The notes below the pieces were generated by a model, which was not told the DNA's origin, made no database searches, and saw nothing but the letters and a program-made list of their open reading frames with translations. Made by a program: the position numbers and the translations under genes. 64,000 bases of DNA, taken from the NCBI RefSeq assembly GCF_013314975.1, contig NZ_JABTYH010000020.1, positions 17,373 through 81,372 on the forward strand, given 5' to 3'. Within the stretch, counting starts at the first letter, position 1. Each line of letters opens with the position of its first letter. Positions 28,615-37,024 of this stretch are shown here, piece by piece. This stretch comes from Pseudarthrobacter oxydans. GTDB lineage: Bacteria > Actinomycetota > Actinomycetes > Actinomycetales > Micrococcaceae.

Positions 28615-29838
28615 ATGGCGAAGTCCCCCGCATATCCCACGGCACAGCAGTCACCCGGTCGGCACAAGCTCGATTCCCGCCCCGTTGTGGCTGGTATCGT
28701 CACCGCGCTGGTGGGCTTCACGTCCTCCTTCGCCGTGGTCCTGGCCGGGCTCAGGGCAGTGGGCGCCAGCCCCGCGCAGGCGGCGTCCGGACTGCTGGCA
28801 CTGACCGTGGCCGTGGGCCTGGGGGTGCTCTGGCTTTCCTGGCGTTCCAAAGTGCCGGTGACCCTCGCCTGGTCCACGCCCGGCGCTGCCCTGCTGGCAA
28901 CGTCCGGAACGGTCGACGGCGGGTGGCCGGCCGCCGTCGGGGCCTTCCTTGCCACCGGGGTGCTGATCGCCATGACCGGCCTGGTCCCGGCCCTGGGGCG
29001 GCTGATGGCAAGGATCCCGGCGACCCTTGCGCAGGCCATGCTCGCCGGCGTCCTGCTGCAGCTCTGCCTGGCACCGTTCAAGGCACTGGGGACAGTCCCG
29101 CTGTTCATTGCGCCGGTCATCCTGTGCTGGCTGCTGATGATGAAGTTGGCGCCCCGCTGGTCCGTCCCGGCAGCCCTGCTGGCGGCCCTGGCCGTTATCG
29201 GGATTTCCCTGGCCTCAGGGGGCACCTCCCTGGGGGAGGGCGAAATCCTTCCAGCCCTTGAATGGACCACGCCGGCCTTCAGCCTGCAGGCCATGGCGGG
29301 TATTGCGCTTCCGCTGTTTGTGGTGACGATGGCATCGCAGAACGTCCCCGGCGTGGCAGTGCTCCGGTCTTTCGGCTATGACACCCCGTGGCGTCCCGCC
29401 ATGCTGGTGACCGGTGCGGGCACCGCGGCAGCAGCGCCGTTCGGCGCCCACGCCATTAATCTCGCCGCGCTCAGCGCCGCCCTGGCAGCCGGTGAGGAGG
29501 CAGGGCTGGACCGGCACCGCCGGTGGGTGGCCGGCTTCACGTCCGGGCTTGCCTACCTTGTGCTGGCTGCGTTCTCCGCCGCGCTGGTGACCCTGGTGAC
29601 GGCCGCACCGGCCGGCATGCTCGAAGCCGTGGCCGGCCTGGCACTCCTGGGGACCTTGGCCGGTGCCGTGTCAGCCGCGCTGGCCGATGCGGAGGACAGG
29701 ATAGCCCCGGCCGTCACCTTCCTCATGGCGGCCTCGGGCCTTGCCTTCGCCGGTATTGGGTCGGCGTTTTGGGCACTCGCTGCCGGGCTGGCGGTCCGCC
29801 TGGTGCTAAGGCCGCGCAGTCCCGGAGCAACAGGCTGA
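28615..29838 (+). CDS. benE: BenE-family benzoate/H+ symporter-like membrane transporter
   Basis: 407-aa integral membrane protein with about 12 hydrophobic segments. The BenE family fold is indicated by GIVTALVGFTSSFAVVLAGL at the N-terminus, LAWSTPGAALL, VVTMASQNVPGVAVLRSFGY and PFGAHAINLAALSAA. Family members take up benzoate by proton symport; the real substrate here is open because no aromatic catabolic genes are nearby. It stands alone between the antitoxin-family gene and convergent zapE. Confidence 0.88.
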   Translation: MAKSPAYPTAQQSPGRHKLDSRPVVAGIVTALVGFTSSFAVVLAGLRAVGASPAQAASGLLALTVAVGLGVLWLSWRSKVPVTLAWSTPGAALLATSGTVDGGWPAAVGAFLATGVLIAMTGLVPALGRLMARIPATLAQAMLAGVLLQLCLAPFKALGTVPLFIAPVILCWLLMMKLAPRWSVPAALLAALAVIGISLASGGTSLGEGEILPALEWTTPAFSLQAMAGIALPLFVVTMASQNVPGVAVLRSFGYDTPWRPAMLVTGAGTAAAAPFGAHAINLAALSAALAAGEEAGLDRHRRWVAGFTSGLAYLVLAAFSAALVTLVTAAPAGMLEAVAGLALLGTLAGAVSAALADAEDRIAPAVTFLMAASGLAFAGIGSAFWALAAGLAVRLVLRPRSPGATG

Positions 29839-29854
29839 CCGGGCCGGACCGCCG

Positions 29855-30892
29855 CTAGGACGGTTCGTGGTTCTGGCCTTCGCGGGCCAGTGCGGTGAGC
29901 CTGGAAACGGCGCGGAAGTACTTCTTCATGTAGCCGCCCGTCATCATTTCCTCCGTGAACAGCTGGTCGAACGGAACACCGCTGGCGAGGATGGGGACAT
30001 CCTTGTCGTAAAGCCGGTCAGCAAGCACCACGAACCTCAGCGCCACGGCCTGTTCGGTGATGGTGTGGACGTTGCGCCACACCACGCCGTCGATGCCGTC
30101 AATGAGCTGGCGGTAGCGGCTGGGGTGCACGCCCGCCAGGTGATGGATCAGCGTGCTGAACTCGTCCTGGGCCACCGTCTTCCCATCGAACTCCGCCTTC
30201 ATGTGCGAGGACAGTTCGCTGTTCTTCAGGGGCGCCGGCGCTGCGGGCAGTCCGCGGTGCCGGAAGTCTTCCCCGTCGATCCGGAGGACGTCGAACTGGT
30301 CCGCGAGGACCTGGATTTCACGCTGGAAGTCGACGGCTGCGAACCTGCCGTCGCCCAGCGATCCGGGCAGGGTGTTGGAGGTGGCTGCGAGCTTTACCCC
30401 GGCGTCAGCCAGTTCACGCATGAGCCGGGACATGAGGACGGTGTCGCCGGGATCGTCGAGCTCGAACTCATCGATGCACACAAGTTTGTAGCTGCTGAGC
30501 GCGTCTACCGTCTTGCGGAAGGACAGCGCACCCACCAGGTTGGTGTACTCCACGAAGGTGCCAAAAGCTTTGGGGCCGGGCGAGGCATGCCAGAGCGAGG
30601 CGAGCAGGTGCGTCTTGCCGACGCCGAACCCGCCGTCGAGGTAGATTCCGGCGCGGGATTCGTCCTTCTTGGCGAAGAACTTCTTGAACAGTCCTCCCCC
30701 GCCCGCGGAGCCCACGCCGTCGGCAAACCCCTCCAGCGCCCTGACGGCCGCAGACTGGCTGGGCTGCTTGGGATCGGGGCGGTAGCTGGAAAAGGAAACC
30801 TGGCCGAACCGCGGCGATGGATAGAAACCTTTGAGGAGCTCATCCACCGAAACTGCCGGAGTGCGGGCGGCAAGCTGTTCGATCTGTACCAA
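29855..30892 (-). CDS. zapE: AFG1/ZapE-family ATPase
   Basis: P-loop ATPase of the AFG1-like family, called ZapE in bacteria, where it acts at the division ring. Walker A is GGFGVGKTHLLAS, Walker B VCIDEFELDDPGD, with the sensor-like AATSNTLPGSLGDGRF. I set the start at TTG 30892 (LVQIEQLAARTP, 345 aa) because protein-like conservation begins there; the frame is open for 68 further codons without family features, so the start is not certain. Divergent from sseA. Confidence 0.9.
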   Translation of the reverse strand: MVQIEQLAARTPAVSVDELLKGFYPSPRFGQVSFSSYRPDPKQPSQSAAVRALEGFADGVGSAGGGGLFKKFFAKKDESRAGIYLDGGFGVGKTHLLASLWHASPGPKAFGTFVEYTNLVGALSFRKTVDALSSYKLVCIDEFELDDPGDTVLMSRLMRELADAGVKLAATSNTLPGSLGDGRFAAVDFQREIQVLADQFDVLRIDGEDFRHRGLPAAPAPLKNSELSSHMKAEFDGKTVAQDEFSTLIHHLAGVHPSRYRQLIDGIDGVVWRNVHTITEQAVALRFVVLADRLYDKDVPILASGVPFDQLFTEEMMTGGYMKKYFRAVSRLTALAREGQNHEPS

Positions 30893-31052
30893 GGGGGTCC
30901 GTTCTGCTGGTGGTTGGTCCCCAGAAAGAATACGGCAATGCGGCGCCCCGTTTCCGTCCCATGATGCGCCACGCATTGCTCCCGCATACTGCGTCACCGG
31001 TTCCGGCCAGCGCAGCGTGATGAAGGCAACATTTCGTCCTGTTAACGGAATA

Positions 31053-31081
31053 CGGACACCGGCCGGGGTGCTGGCTAGTGT
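31053..31081 (+). promoter_or_regulatory. possible sseA promoter
   Basis: CGGACA, 17 nt, TAGTGT; predicted transcript leader about 65 nt. The zapE-sseA gap (30893-31152) shows no other clear element. Confidence 0.4.
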
Positions 31082-31152
31082 GGAAGCAGGTCCCAATGCC
31101 GGCGCCGCCAGGTCCAGCAGGCTCCCCGTGTCCTCAATGAAAGGCCAAGATC

Positions 31153-32076
31153 ATGCCCTACCCCGTTGAACAGAACGAGAAGTTCGCAGCCTACGCCCAC
31201 CCGGAACGGCTGGTGTCCACCGGGTGGCTCGCTGCCGCCATCGAAAGCGGCGCCGTCGCCAACGGTGAGCTGGTGGTGGTCGAATCTGATGAGGACGTGC
31301 TGCTTTACGAAACCGGGCACATCCCCGGCGCCGTGAAGATCGACTGGCACACCGACCTGAACGACGACGTCACCCGCGACTATGTGGACGGAGCCGCGTT
31401 CGCCGAGCTGGCGGCGTCGAAAGGCATCTCCCGTGACAGCACCGTGGTCATCTACGGGGACAAATCCAACTGGTGGGCTGCCTACGCCCTCTGGGTCTTC
31501 ACGCTTTTTGGCCACCAGGACGTGCGCCTGCTGGACGGCGGCCGGGACAAGTGGATTGCCGAAGGGCGCGAACTCACCAGGGAGAAGCCGGCCCCGGCCA
31601 GGGGTGACTACCCCGTCGTCGAGCGCAACGACGCCCCCATCCGTGCCTTCAAGGAGGACGTCCTTGCCCACCTGGGCAAGCCGCTCATCGACGTCCGCTC
31701 CCCCGAGGAATACACGGGCCAGCGCACGCACATGCCGGCGTACCCGGAGGAGGGCGCCCTCCGCGGCGGCCACATTCCCACGGCTGCCTCCATCCCCTGG
31801 GCGCGCGCCGCCGCAGAGGACGGCACCTACCGCAGCCGTGCGGAACTTGAGGCCCTCTACCTCGGCGAAGCCGGGCTGGCCGAAGGCGACGACGTTGTGG
31901 CGTACTGCCGCATCGGTGAGCGTTCCAGCCACACCTGGTTCGCCCTCAAGTACCTCCTGGGCTTCGATTCCGTCCGCAACTACGACGGTTCCTGGACCGA
32001 ATGGGGCAACGCCGTGCGGGTGCCGATCGCCAAGGGCGCAGAGCGCGGTTCTGTTCCTGTTGCCGTCGGATCCTGA
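31153..32076 (+). CDS. sseA: thiosulfate sulfurtransferase (rhodanese)
   Basis: Two tandem rhodanese domains (307 aa), the first inactive, the second with the active loop [12 protein letters not shown]. Moves sulfane sulfur from thiosulfate or mercaptopyruvate to an acceptor. AAAGG precedes the ATG. A SufE-like gene follows 38 nt later, an arrangement also seen in mycobacteria (sseA beside a SufE homologue), suggesting a shared sulfur-relay role. Confidence 0.93.
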   Translation: MPYPVEQNEKFAAYAHPERLVSTGWLAAAIESGAVANGELVVVESDEDVLLYETGHIPGAVKIDWHTDLNDDVTRDYVDGAAFAELAASKGISRDSTVVIYGDKSNWWAAYALWVFTLFGHQDVRLLDGGRDKWIAEGRELTREKPAPARGDYPVVERNDAPIRAFKEDVLAHLGKPLIDVRSPEEYTGQRTHMPAYPEEGALRGGHIPTAASIPWARAAAEDGTYRSRAELEALYLGEAGLAEGDDVVAYCRIGERSSHTWFALKYLLGFDSVRNYDGSWTEWGNAVRVPIAKGAERGSVPVAVGS

Positions 32077-32101
32077 CGCGGCCCGTGCCGCAGCAATTGC
32101 G

Positions 32102-32107
32102 TAGACT
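32102..32107 (+). promoter_or_regulatory. TAGACT -10 box of sufE-like gene
   Basis: TAGACT ends 7 nt before the ATG at 32115; no ribosome site between. Predicts a separate, leaderless transcript in addition to read-through from sseA. Confidence 0.45.
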
Positions 32108-32114
32108 TGAACCG

Positions 32115-32573
32115 ATGACTACTCAAGCCTTGCCTTCCGCCCTCGCGGCCATCGTGGACGATTTCCAGGCCATGTCCGAACCCGAGCGGCTGCAGCTGCT
32201 GCTGGAATTCTCCGAGGGCCTGCCGGAACTTCCGGACCGGCTCAAGGACCACCCTGAGCTGCTGGAGCAGGTGGTGGAGTGCCAGTCGCCGCTCTTCCTC
32301 ACTATCGAGACGGAGAACGACGGCGGCCCGGCCGGCGCCGTGCGCTTGTTCTTCAAGGCTCCCGCAGAGGCCCCGACAACGCGGGGGTTCGCCGGCGTGC
32401 TGCACGAGGGCTTGGACGGGTTGTCCGCGGAAGAGATCCTCTCCGTCCCGGACGACATGCCTGAACTCCTCGGACTCACCCGGGCCATCACGCCCCTCCG
32501 CATGCGCGGCATGACCGCCATGCTGGGAAGGATCAAGCGCAAGGTCGCTGCCGCGTCCGGCGTGCGCTCCTAG
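32115..32573 (+). CDS. sufE: SufE-like sulfur acceptor protein
   Basis: 152 aa. SufE proteins accept persulfide from a cysteine desulfurase through one cysteine; here C56 in VVECQSPLF is in the right place (family VxGCQS). The rest shows the SufE pattern (LLEFSEGLPELPDRL, FAGVLHEGLDGLSAEEIL, GLTRAITPLRMRGMTAML). No sufS nearby; partner may instead be the rhodanese upstream. Confidence 0.9.
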   Translation: MTTQALPSALAAIVDDFQAMSEPERLQLLLEFSEGLPELPDRLKDHPELLEQVVECQSPLFLTIETENDGGPAGAVRLFFKAPAEAPTTRGFAGVLHEGLDGLSAEEILSVPDDMPELLGLTRAITPLRMRGMTAMLGRIKRKVAAASGVRS

Positions 32574-32593
32574 CCGCAGCCCGGACCAGCATT

Positions 32594-33091
32594 ATGGCCC
32601 GCAGGAACGCATCACAGGGAACCCCGGCAACAGCGGCGCTGACCGCGGCCGGGGTTCCGTTCGTGCTGCACCCCTACACGCACGATCCGACCGCCGCCAG
32701 CTACGGGGCGGAGGCGGCCGAGGCCCTCGGCATTGATCCCTCACGGGTTTTCAAGACGCTGATGGTTGAGGTGGAGGGCCGGCTGGCCGTGGGCATCGTC
32801 CCGGTCAGCGGAACCCTGGACCTCAAGGCGCTGGCCACCGCCCTCGGGGCCAAGAAAGCGGCAATGGCAGATCCGGCGGCAGCCCAACGGCGCACGGGCT
32901 ACGTACTGGGAGGCATCTCCCCGCTCGGCCAGCGGCAGCCCTCCCCCACCGTCCTGGACTCAAGTGCCCTGGCCCTGGAGACCCTGCTGGTCTCCGGCGG
33001 AAAGCGCGGCCTGGACATCGAACTGGCACCGGCTGACCTGGTCCGCCTCACCCAGGCAGTGACAGCACCGATCGGTACGCCGGCCGCCTGA
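32594..33091 (+). CDS. ybaK: Cys-tRNA(Pro) deacylase, YbaK/EbsC type
   Basis: 165-aa aminoacyl-tRNA editing domain protein. Family cues: FVLHPYTHDP, EALGIDPSRVFKTLMVEV (catalytic-lysine region), KAAMADPAAAQRRTGYVLGGISPLGQR. It hydrolyses Cys-tRNA(Pro) formed by prolyl-tRNA synthetase. It follows the sufE-like gene by 20 nt on the same strand and converges with the hydrolase gene. Confidence 0.93.
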   Translation: MARRNASQGTPATAALTAAGVPFVLHPYTHDPTAASYGAEAAEALGIDPSRVFKTLMVEVEGRLAVGIVPVSGTLDLKALATALGAKKAAMADPAAAQRRTGYVLGGISPLGQRQPSPTVLDSSALALETLLVSGGKRGLDIELAPADLVRLTQAVTAPIGTPAA

Positions 33092-33097
33092 CCAGGC

Positions 33098-34372
33098 TCA
33101 GGAACTGGCCGGGGCCAGCGCGCCCGGATTCAGCCTGGGCGCCAGCTGCTGCCGCAGCCACGCCTTGACCAGGCTTTCCCACCGCTCCGGATCGACGTTC
33201 CATTCCTTGGTGTGCCGTGCCTGGTGGAAGGGCTCGAAGGTCACCATCTCCGGGTTCCGCTCGGCGAGCAGGGCCGAGGGCCCGTACGGCACGTATTCGT
33301 CGTCGACACTGTGCAGCACCAGCGTGGGCGTGCGGAGTTCCACTGCACGGGACACCCAGTCCATCGCCTTCAGGTCCACCGGGGCAGACAATCCCGTGAG
33401 GCGCCTCCCCAGGGGATGCCCCAGCATGAGTTGGCCATACCGGCCCACCAGGGAGGGAATCCTGTTCAGCTGTGCATGGTGGGCCAGGACGTTCACCCAG
33501 TCGGTGACGGGCGCATCGAGCACCATCGCCCGGATCAGGTGCCGGCAGCGGGAAAGGTCGGCCGCCTGCAGGCAGATGGCGCCGCCCATCGACCAGCCGA
33601 ACAGCACGATTTCTTCCGCACCGTTGGCCAGTGCGTACTCGATCGCCGCCTCGACGTCACGCCATTCCGTGGAACCCAGGCCGTACCGGCCGTCGTCGGC
33701 GGAGGGGGCAAGGCCGTCGTTGCGGTAGGACACCAGGAGGCTGGTCAGCCCCAGCTCCAAAGCGGGGCCTACGGCGCGCAGCGCCTCCTGGCGCGTGGCT
33801 CCGCGTCCGTGCACCATGACCGCCCAGGTCCGGGCCGTCCCGCCGGCCCGGACAAGCCACGCCGGGGCCTGCCCCCGGTCAACGTCAATCATGACCTCCT
33901 CATACGGCAGTCCGACGGCGGCGGGGTCCGGATGGACAGCTCCGCTCCACCAGCCGCGGCGGGCGGTGGAGAGGTCCCCGGAGTAGACCGCCTCAACGTC
34001 CCGCAGGACGGTCCGCTCGGCGGGCGAATAGGAGACGATGCGGCCGATCCGCGCGTGCCCTTTGCCGCCGTCGAAGAAGAACCCGTAAACACCGTCCACC
34101 GTGGTGTCGTCCGAGGCGGCGAAGATCGCCTGCTGCCGCTGGCCGTCCCTGATGAGCGCGAGCATCTCCTGGTCTGCTGCCCGCTGCCGTGCCGGTGTGA
34201 TGACCCGCCGCGCGAAGTACACCGCGAGCGCCGATGACCCCGTGGCCAGGAGCCCTGCCACGCTTCCTCCGCCGATCGCTCCGCCGATTGCCCATTTGGC
34301 CCGCAGCGACATCCCCCCGGAATCGGGGCTGGTCTGGACGGGGGCGGGGCGGGTTCGCTGGAAAGATGCCAT
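33098..34372 (-). CDS. alpha/beta hydrolase with N-terminal membrane anchor
   Basis: 424 aa. One hydrophobic segment near residues 28-52 probably anchors it, with the enzyme following. Alpha/beta-hydrolase marks: VMVHGRGATRQEA (oxyanion region), the nucleophile elbow FGWSMGGAI, an acid in LVLHSVDDEYVP and the histidine in FHQARHTKEW. Start MASFQRTRPA is the likely one. Substrate unknown; the layout resembles actinobacterial BAAT/BEM46-like hydrolases. Confidence 0.82.
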   Translation of the reverse strand: MASFQRTRPAPVQTSPDSGGMSLRAKWAIGGAIGGGSVAGLLATGSSALAVYFARRVITPARQRAADQEMLALIRDGQRQQAIFAASDDTTVDGVYGFFFDGGKGHARIGRIVSYSPAERTVLRDVEAVYSGDLSTARRGWWSGAVHPDPAAVGLPYEEVMIDVDRGQAPAWLVRAGGTARTWAVMVHGRGATRQEALRAVGPALELGLTSLLVSYRNDGLAPSADDGRYGLGSTEWRDVEAAIEYALANGAEEIVLFGWSMGGAICLQAADLSRCRHLIRAMVLDAPVTDWVNVLAHHAQLNRIPSLVGRYGQLMLGHPLGRRLTGLSAPVDLKAMDWVSRAVELRTPTLVLHSVDDEYVPYGPSALLAERNPEMVTFEPFHQARHTKEWNVDPERWESLVKAWLRQQLAPRLNPGALAPASS

Positions 34373-34484
34373 GAAACTATTCTTACCGGCCCGGGACGGA
34401 TGCCCGCATCCGCCGCGTGCGGTCATGGCCTCCCGGCACCTTCGGACGGGCGCGGCTGCCACTGCGCAGGCAGCGCTGCAGGAC

Positions 34485-34490
34485 TAGGCT
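34485..34490 (+). promoter_or_regulatory. TAGGCT -10 box of the 163-aa gene
   Basis: TAGGCT ends 6 nt before the ATG at 34497, again without a ribosome site between. Probably drives the unknown gene plus msrB. Confidence 0.4.
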
Positions 34491-34496
34491 AGGGCC

Positions 34497-34988
34497 ATGA
34501 GTGAACCCATCGTCATCCTGACCGAAGAACCCCTGGGGGCGGACGACCGCCTGAACATCGAACGCCTCGTGGACGGCGCGGATACCCGCCTGGTTGTCCT
34601 GGTGCCGGCAAACACCGAGCGGCACCTGCTGGTGGACTTCCTCGAGAACCTTTCGCTGCTGGACATCGCCAAGGCCTTCCGGGAGTTGACCTCCCACGCT
34701 CCGGATCCCACCCAGGAACGTGCCAAGGCCGCCGAGACCCTGTCCGTGTCCCTTGCGGCCCTGGAAGGACTGGGTTCAGGCGTCACGGGGGAAGTCGTGG
34801 ACGGCGGCGCTGTCAGTGGCCTGGTCTCGAAAGTACGTGAGACCGGCGCTGCGCAGGCAGTAGTGATTACCCGGCCGCACGCCGTGGCAGACACGTTCCA
34901 CACGGACTGGGCCAACAAGGCACAGGACCAGCTGGGAGTACCCGTACTGCACCTGTACGCGGGATCGGGATTTATTGGCGACTCGTGA
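34497..34988 (+). CDS. unrecognised 163-aa protein coupled to msrB
   Basis: I do not recognise the family with certainty. The pattern of a hydrophobic strand (PIVILTEEPLG), a second strand (TRLVVLVPA), a long central helical part, AAQAVVITRPHAVADTF and a final strand-helix with VPVLHLYAG suggests a small alpha/beta Rossmann-like or UspA-like fold. Soluble, acidic. Its stop overlaps the msrB start (GTGA), so the two are made together and it may serve in oxidative stress; that is inference from position only. Confidence 0.7.
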   Translation: MSEPIVILTEEPLGADDRLNIERLVDGADTRLVVLVPANTERHLLVDFLENLSLLDIAKAFRELTSHAPDPTQERAKAAETLSVSLAALEGLGSGVTGEVVDGGAVSGLVSKVRETGAAQAVVITRPHAVADTFHTDWANKAQDQLGVPVLHLYAGSGFIGDS

Positions 34989-35512
34989 GCGTTGACAAGG
35001 CTATGAGCATCTTCGGAAACAGCATCTTCGGACACAAGGCCCCCGACACAGCTCCGGAAGCGGCATCCGCTGTGGGCGGCAAGGGCGCTGAAAAGACCGA
35101 TGCCCAATGGCGTGAGGAGCTCACGCCCGAGGAATACCATGTGCTCCGCCAGGCGGGGACCGAGCGTCCGTACACCGGTGAATACTGGGACACCCACACA
35201 GCCGGCGTCTACCAGTGCCGCGCGTGTGGAACAGAACTTTTCACCAGCAAGGAAAAGTTCGATTCCCACTGCGGATGGCCGTCCTTCTGGGCCCCGCTCG
35301 CTGAGGGGAACGTCCGCTACATCCACGACCGCACCTTGGGGATGGACCGGGTGGAGGTCCGCTGCGCATCGTGTGATTCCCATTTGGGCCATGTGTTCGA
35401 AGGCGAGGGTTTCGGAACCCCTACGGACCAGCGTTACTGCATCAACTCCATTTCGATCCGGCTGGTCCCGCAGGAGGATGCGCAGGTCAGCGGAACGGAA
35501 GCGGAGAACTGA
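34985..35512 (+). CDS. msrB: peptide-methionine (R)-S-oxide reductase
   Basis: Repairs methionine-R-sulfoxide in proteins. 175 aa; zinc ligands C78, C81 (CRAC) and C127, C130 (CASC), catalytic C152 in RYCINSIS, resolving C96 beside GWPSFW, and the HLGHVFEGEG loop. The first ~37 residues are a non-conserved extension. GTG start in a GTGA overlap with the unknown gene; an internal ATG 18 nt downstream could be used instead. Confidence 0.94.
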   Translation: MSVDKAMSIFGNSIFGHKAPDTAPEAASAVGGKGAEKTDAQWREELTPEEYHVLRQAGTERPYTGEYWDTHTAGVYQCRACGTELFTSKEKFDSHCGWPSFWAPLAEGNVRYIHDRTLGMDRVEVRCASCDSHLGHVFEGEGFGTPTDQRYCINSISIRLVPQEDAQVSGTEAEN

Positions 35513-35555
35513 TCCCCCAGCTGCGGGCCTCCTCCCGTGGCAGATTGGGCACCTG

Positions 35556-35576
35556 AGCCTAACGCTTTCTTAGGCT
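35556..35576. repeat. 7-bp inverted repeat after msrB
   Basis: AGCCTAA and TTAGGCT separated by 7 nt. Either a weak terminator of msrB or part of the control region of the next gene. Confidence 0.4.
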
Positions 35577-35600
35577 AAGACCCTTTCGGCATTAGCCCTG

Positions 35601-35642
35601 CTGGTTGCTTGCTACGCTCGGCATGAGGTAGCAAGCAACCAG
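35601..35642. promoter_or_regulatory. 15-bp perfect inverted repeat before the DUF6421 gene
   Basis: CTGGTTGCTTGCTAC (35601-35615) and its exact complement (35628-35642) flank a 12-nt spacer. The right arm ends where the ribosome site AGAAAGG begins, 14 nt before the ATG. It can be a DNA operator for a dimeric repressor or an mRNA hairpin next to the ribosome site. A TACGCT -10-like box lies within it. Confidence 0.65.
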
Positions 35643-35656
35643 AAAGGCAGCCGACG

Positions 35657-37024
35657 ATGACCGAAACCCTGACCACCGCCGTCACCGGGATTTCCGCAGA
35701 GAACCAGGACTGGAAGCGGCTCAAGGCCGCCGCCACTGCCCTGCAGGCCCTCCAGGTCCAGGACGGCTCCATCCCGGACGCCGCGCACCACTCCGAGGCC
35801 GCGTCCCTGGTGAAGGACATCGTCAGCGCCGTCCGCGCCCTGGCCCCCGCCTTCCCGCACGACGCCGCCTACCTGGACGCCGTGTGCGCGGATTTCTCCA
35901 GCTGGGCAGGCACCGGGTTTGCCACTCCGGACTTCCTGTCCTCCCTCCTCGCCTTCCAGCCGCAGGAGCAGCGCCGGAACGGCCTCCAGCACCTGGTCGT
36001 CTTCCCCATGTACACGCAGAACGGCAGCAGCAGCCGCCTGGTGGAGGCAGTCCTGGTCGAAGTGATCTGGCCGGAGTTCATTGCCGGCCTCGAGGCGGGC
36101 GACTACTCGAACAAGCTGTTCGTTCCCATCCGCTTCGTGGACTTCACTGCCGGCTATGACACCAATTCCGCCGTGCTGTTCCCGGAGACCGTCGCCGTCA
36201 GCAAGACCCCCACCTTCACCTGGGGGGCCATCTTCGCGGACCGGGAAGCGGCCAGGTTCCGCCGCGTCCTCAAAGCCGCAGCCGAGACCACCTGCCTGGA
36301 ACTGCCCGAAGGCGCAGCGGAGATGCTCGCCGACCAGGACCTGACCGAGGCCACGTTTGTCATGTGGGACCTGATCCACGACCGGACGCACATGCGTGGG
36401 GACCTGCCGTTCGATCCGTTCATGATCAAGCAGCGGATGCCCTTCTTCCTGTACTCACTCGAAGAGCTGCGCTGCGACCTGACGGCGTTCCGCGAATCGG
36501 TAAGGATAGAAAAAGACGAGGACGCCGATCCCGAAGCCCGGCGCCACGCCAAACTGGTGCAGTATGCCATCCTCTTTGACCGCATCTTCCGGTTCGCGAT
36601 CACCGGCAGCCGGGTCCGGAACTACGACGGCCTGGGCGGCCAGCTCCTGTTCGCCTGGCTGCACCAGCAGCGGGTCCTGCACTGGACGGACACCCGGCTC
36701 ACCATCGACTGGGACGAAGTGGCCAACGCCGTCATCGCCCTCGGCGCGAGCATCGACGAGCTGTACTGGCGCTCCATCGACCGGCCCAAGACTGCCCACT
36801 GGCTGGCCGCGTACCAGCTGATTTCCGCGACCGTCACGCCCCACCCGGCGTCCGTCTGGGCGAAGGGCCCGGAGGCCCTGCCGCTGGCCGGTCCGCCCCG
36901 CGGCCTCACCGACCAGGTGCTGGACGACGAATTCCCGCTGTCCATGTTCTACGAAGCGCTGGAGAAGAAGATGCGCCCCGTCATCGAGTCCACGGCCGGC
37001 ATCACCGGAGCCTCTGCCCTGTGA
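35657..37024 (+). CDS. DUF6421-family protein, possible metal enzyme
   Basis: 455-aa soluble protein that looks like the actinobacterial DUF6421 family, function unknown. What can be seen: an N-terminal all-helical region, a central part with LFVPIRFVDFTAGYDTN, then DLIHDRTHMRGDLPFD (H241, D242, H245) followed at about 25 residues by YSLEELRCDLTAF (E269, E270, D274). That spacing resembles zinc enzymes of the gluzincin type (HExxH...E), with Asp in place of the usual Glu; inference only. The stop overlaps the next SDR gene (GTGA), so both form an operon behind the inverted repeat. Confidence 0.72.
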   Translation: MTETLTTAVTGISAENQDWKRLKAAATALQALQVQDGSIPDAAHHSEAASLVKDIVSAVRALAPAFPHDAAYLDAVCADFSSWAGTGFATPDFLSSLLAFQPQEQRRNGLQHLVVFPMYTQNGSSSRLVEAVLVEVIWPEFIAGLEAGDYSNKLFVPIRFVDFTAGYDTNSAVLFPETVAVSKTPTFTWGAIFADREAARFRRVLKAAAETTCLELPEGAAEMLADQDLTEATFVMWDLIHDRTHMRGDLPFDPFMIKQRMPFFLYSLEELRCDLTAFRESVRIEKDEDADPEARRHAKLVQYAILFDRIFRFAITGSRVRNYDGLGGQLLFAWLHQQRVLHWTDTRLTIDWDEVANAVIALGASIDELYWRSIDRPKTAHWLAAYQLISATVTPHPASVWAKGPEALPLAGPPRGLTDQVLDDEFPLSMFYEALEKKMRPVIESTAGITGASAL

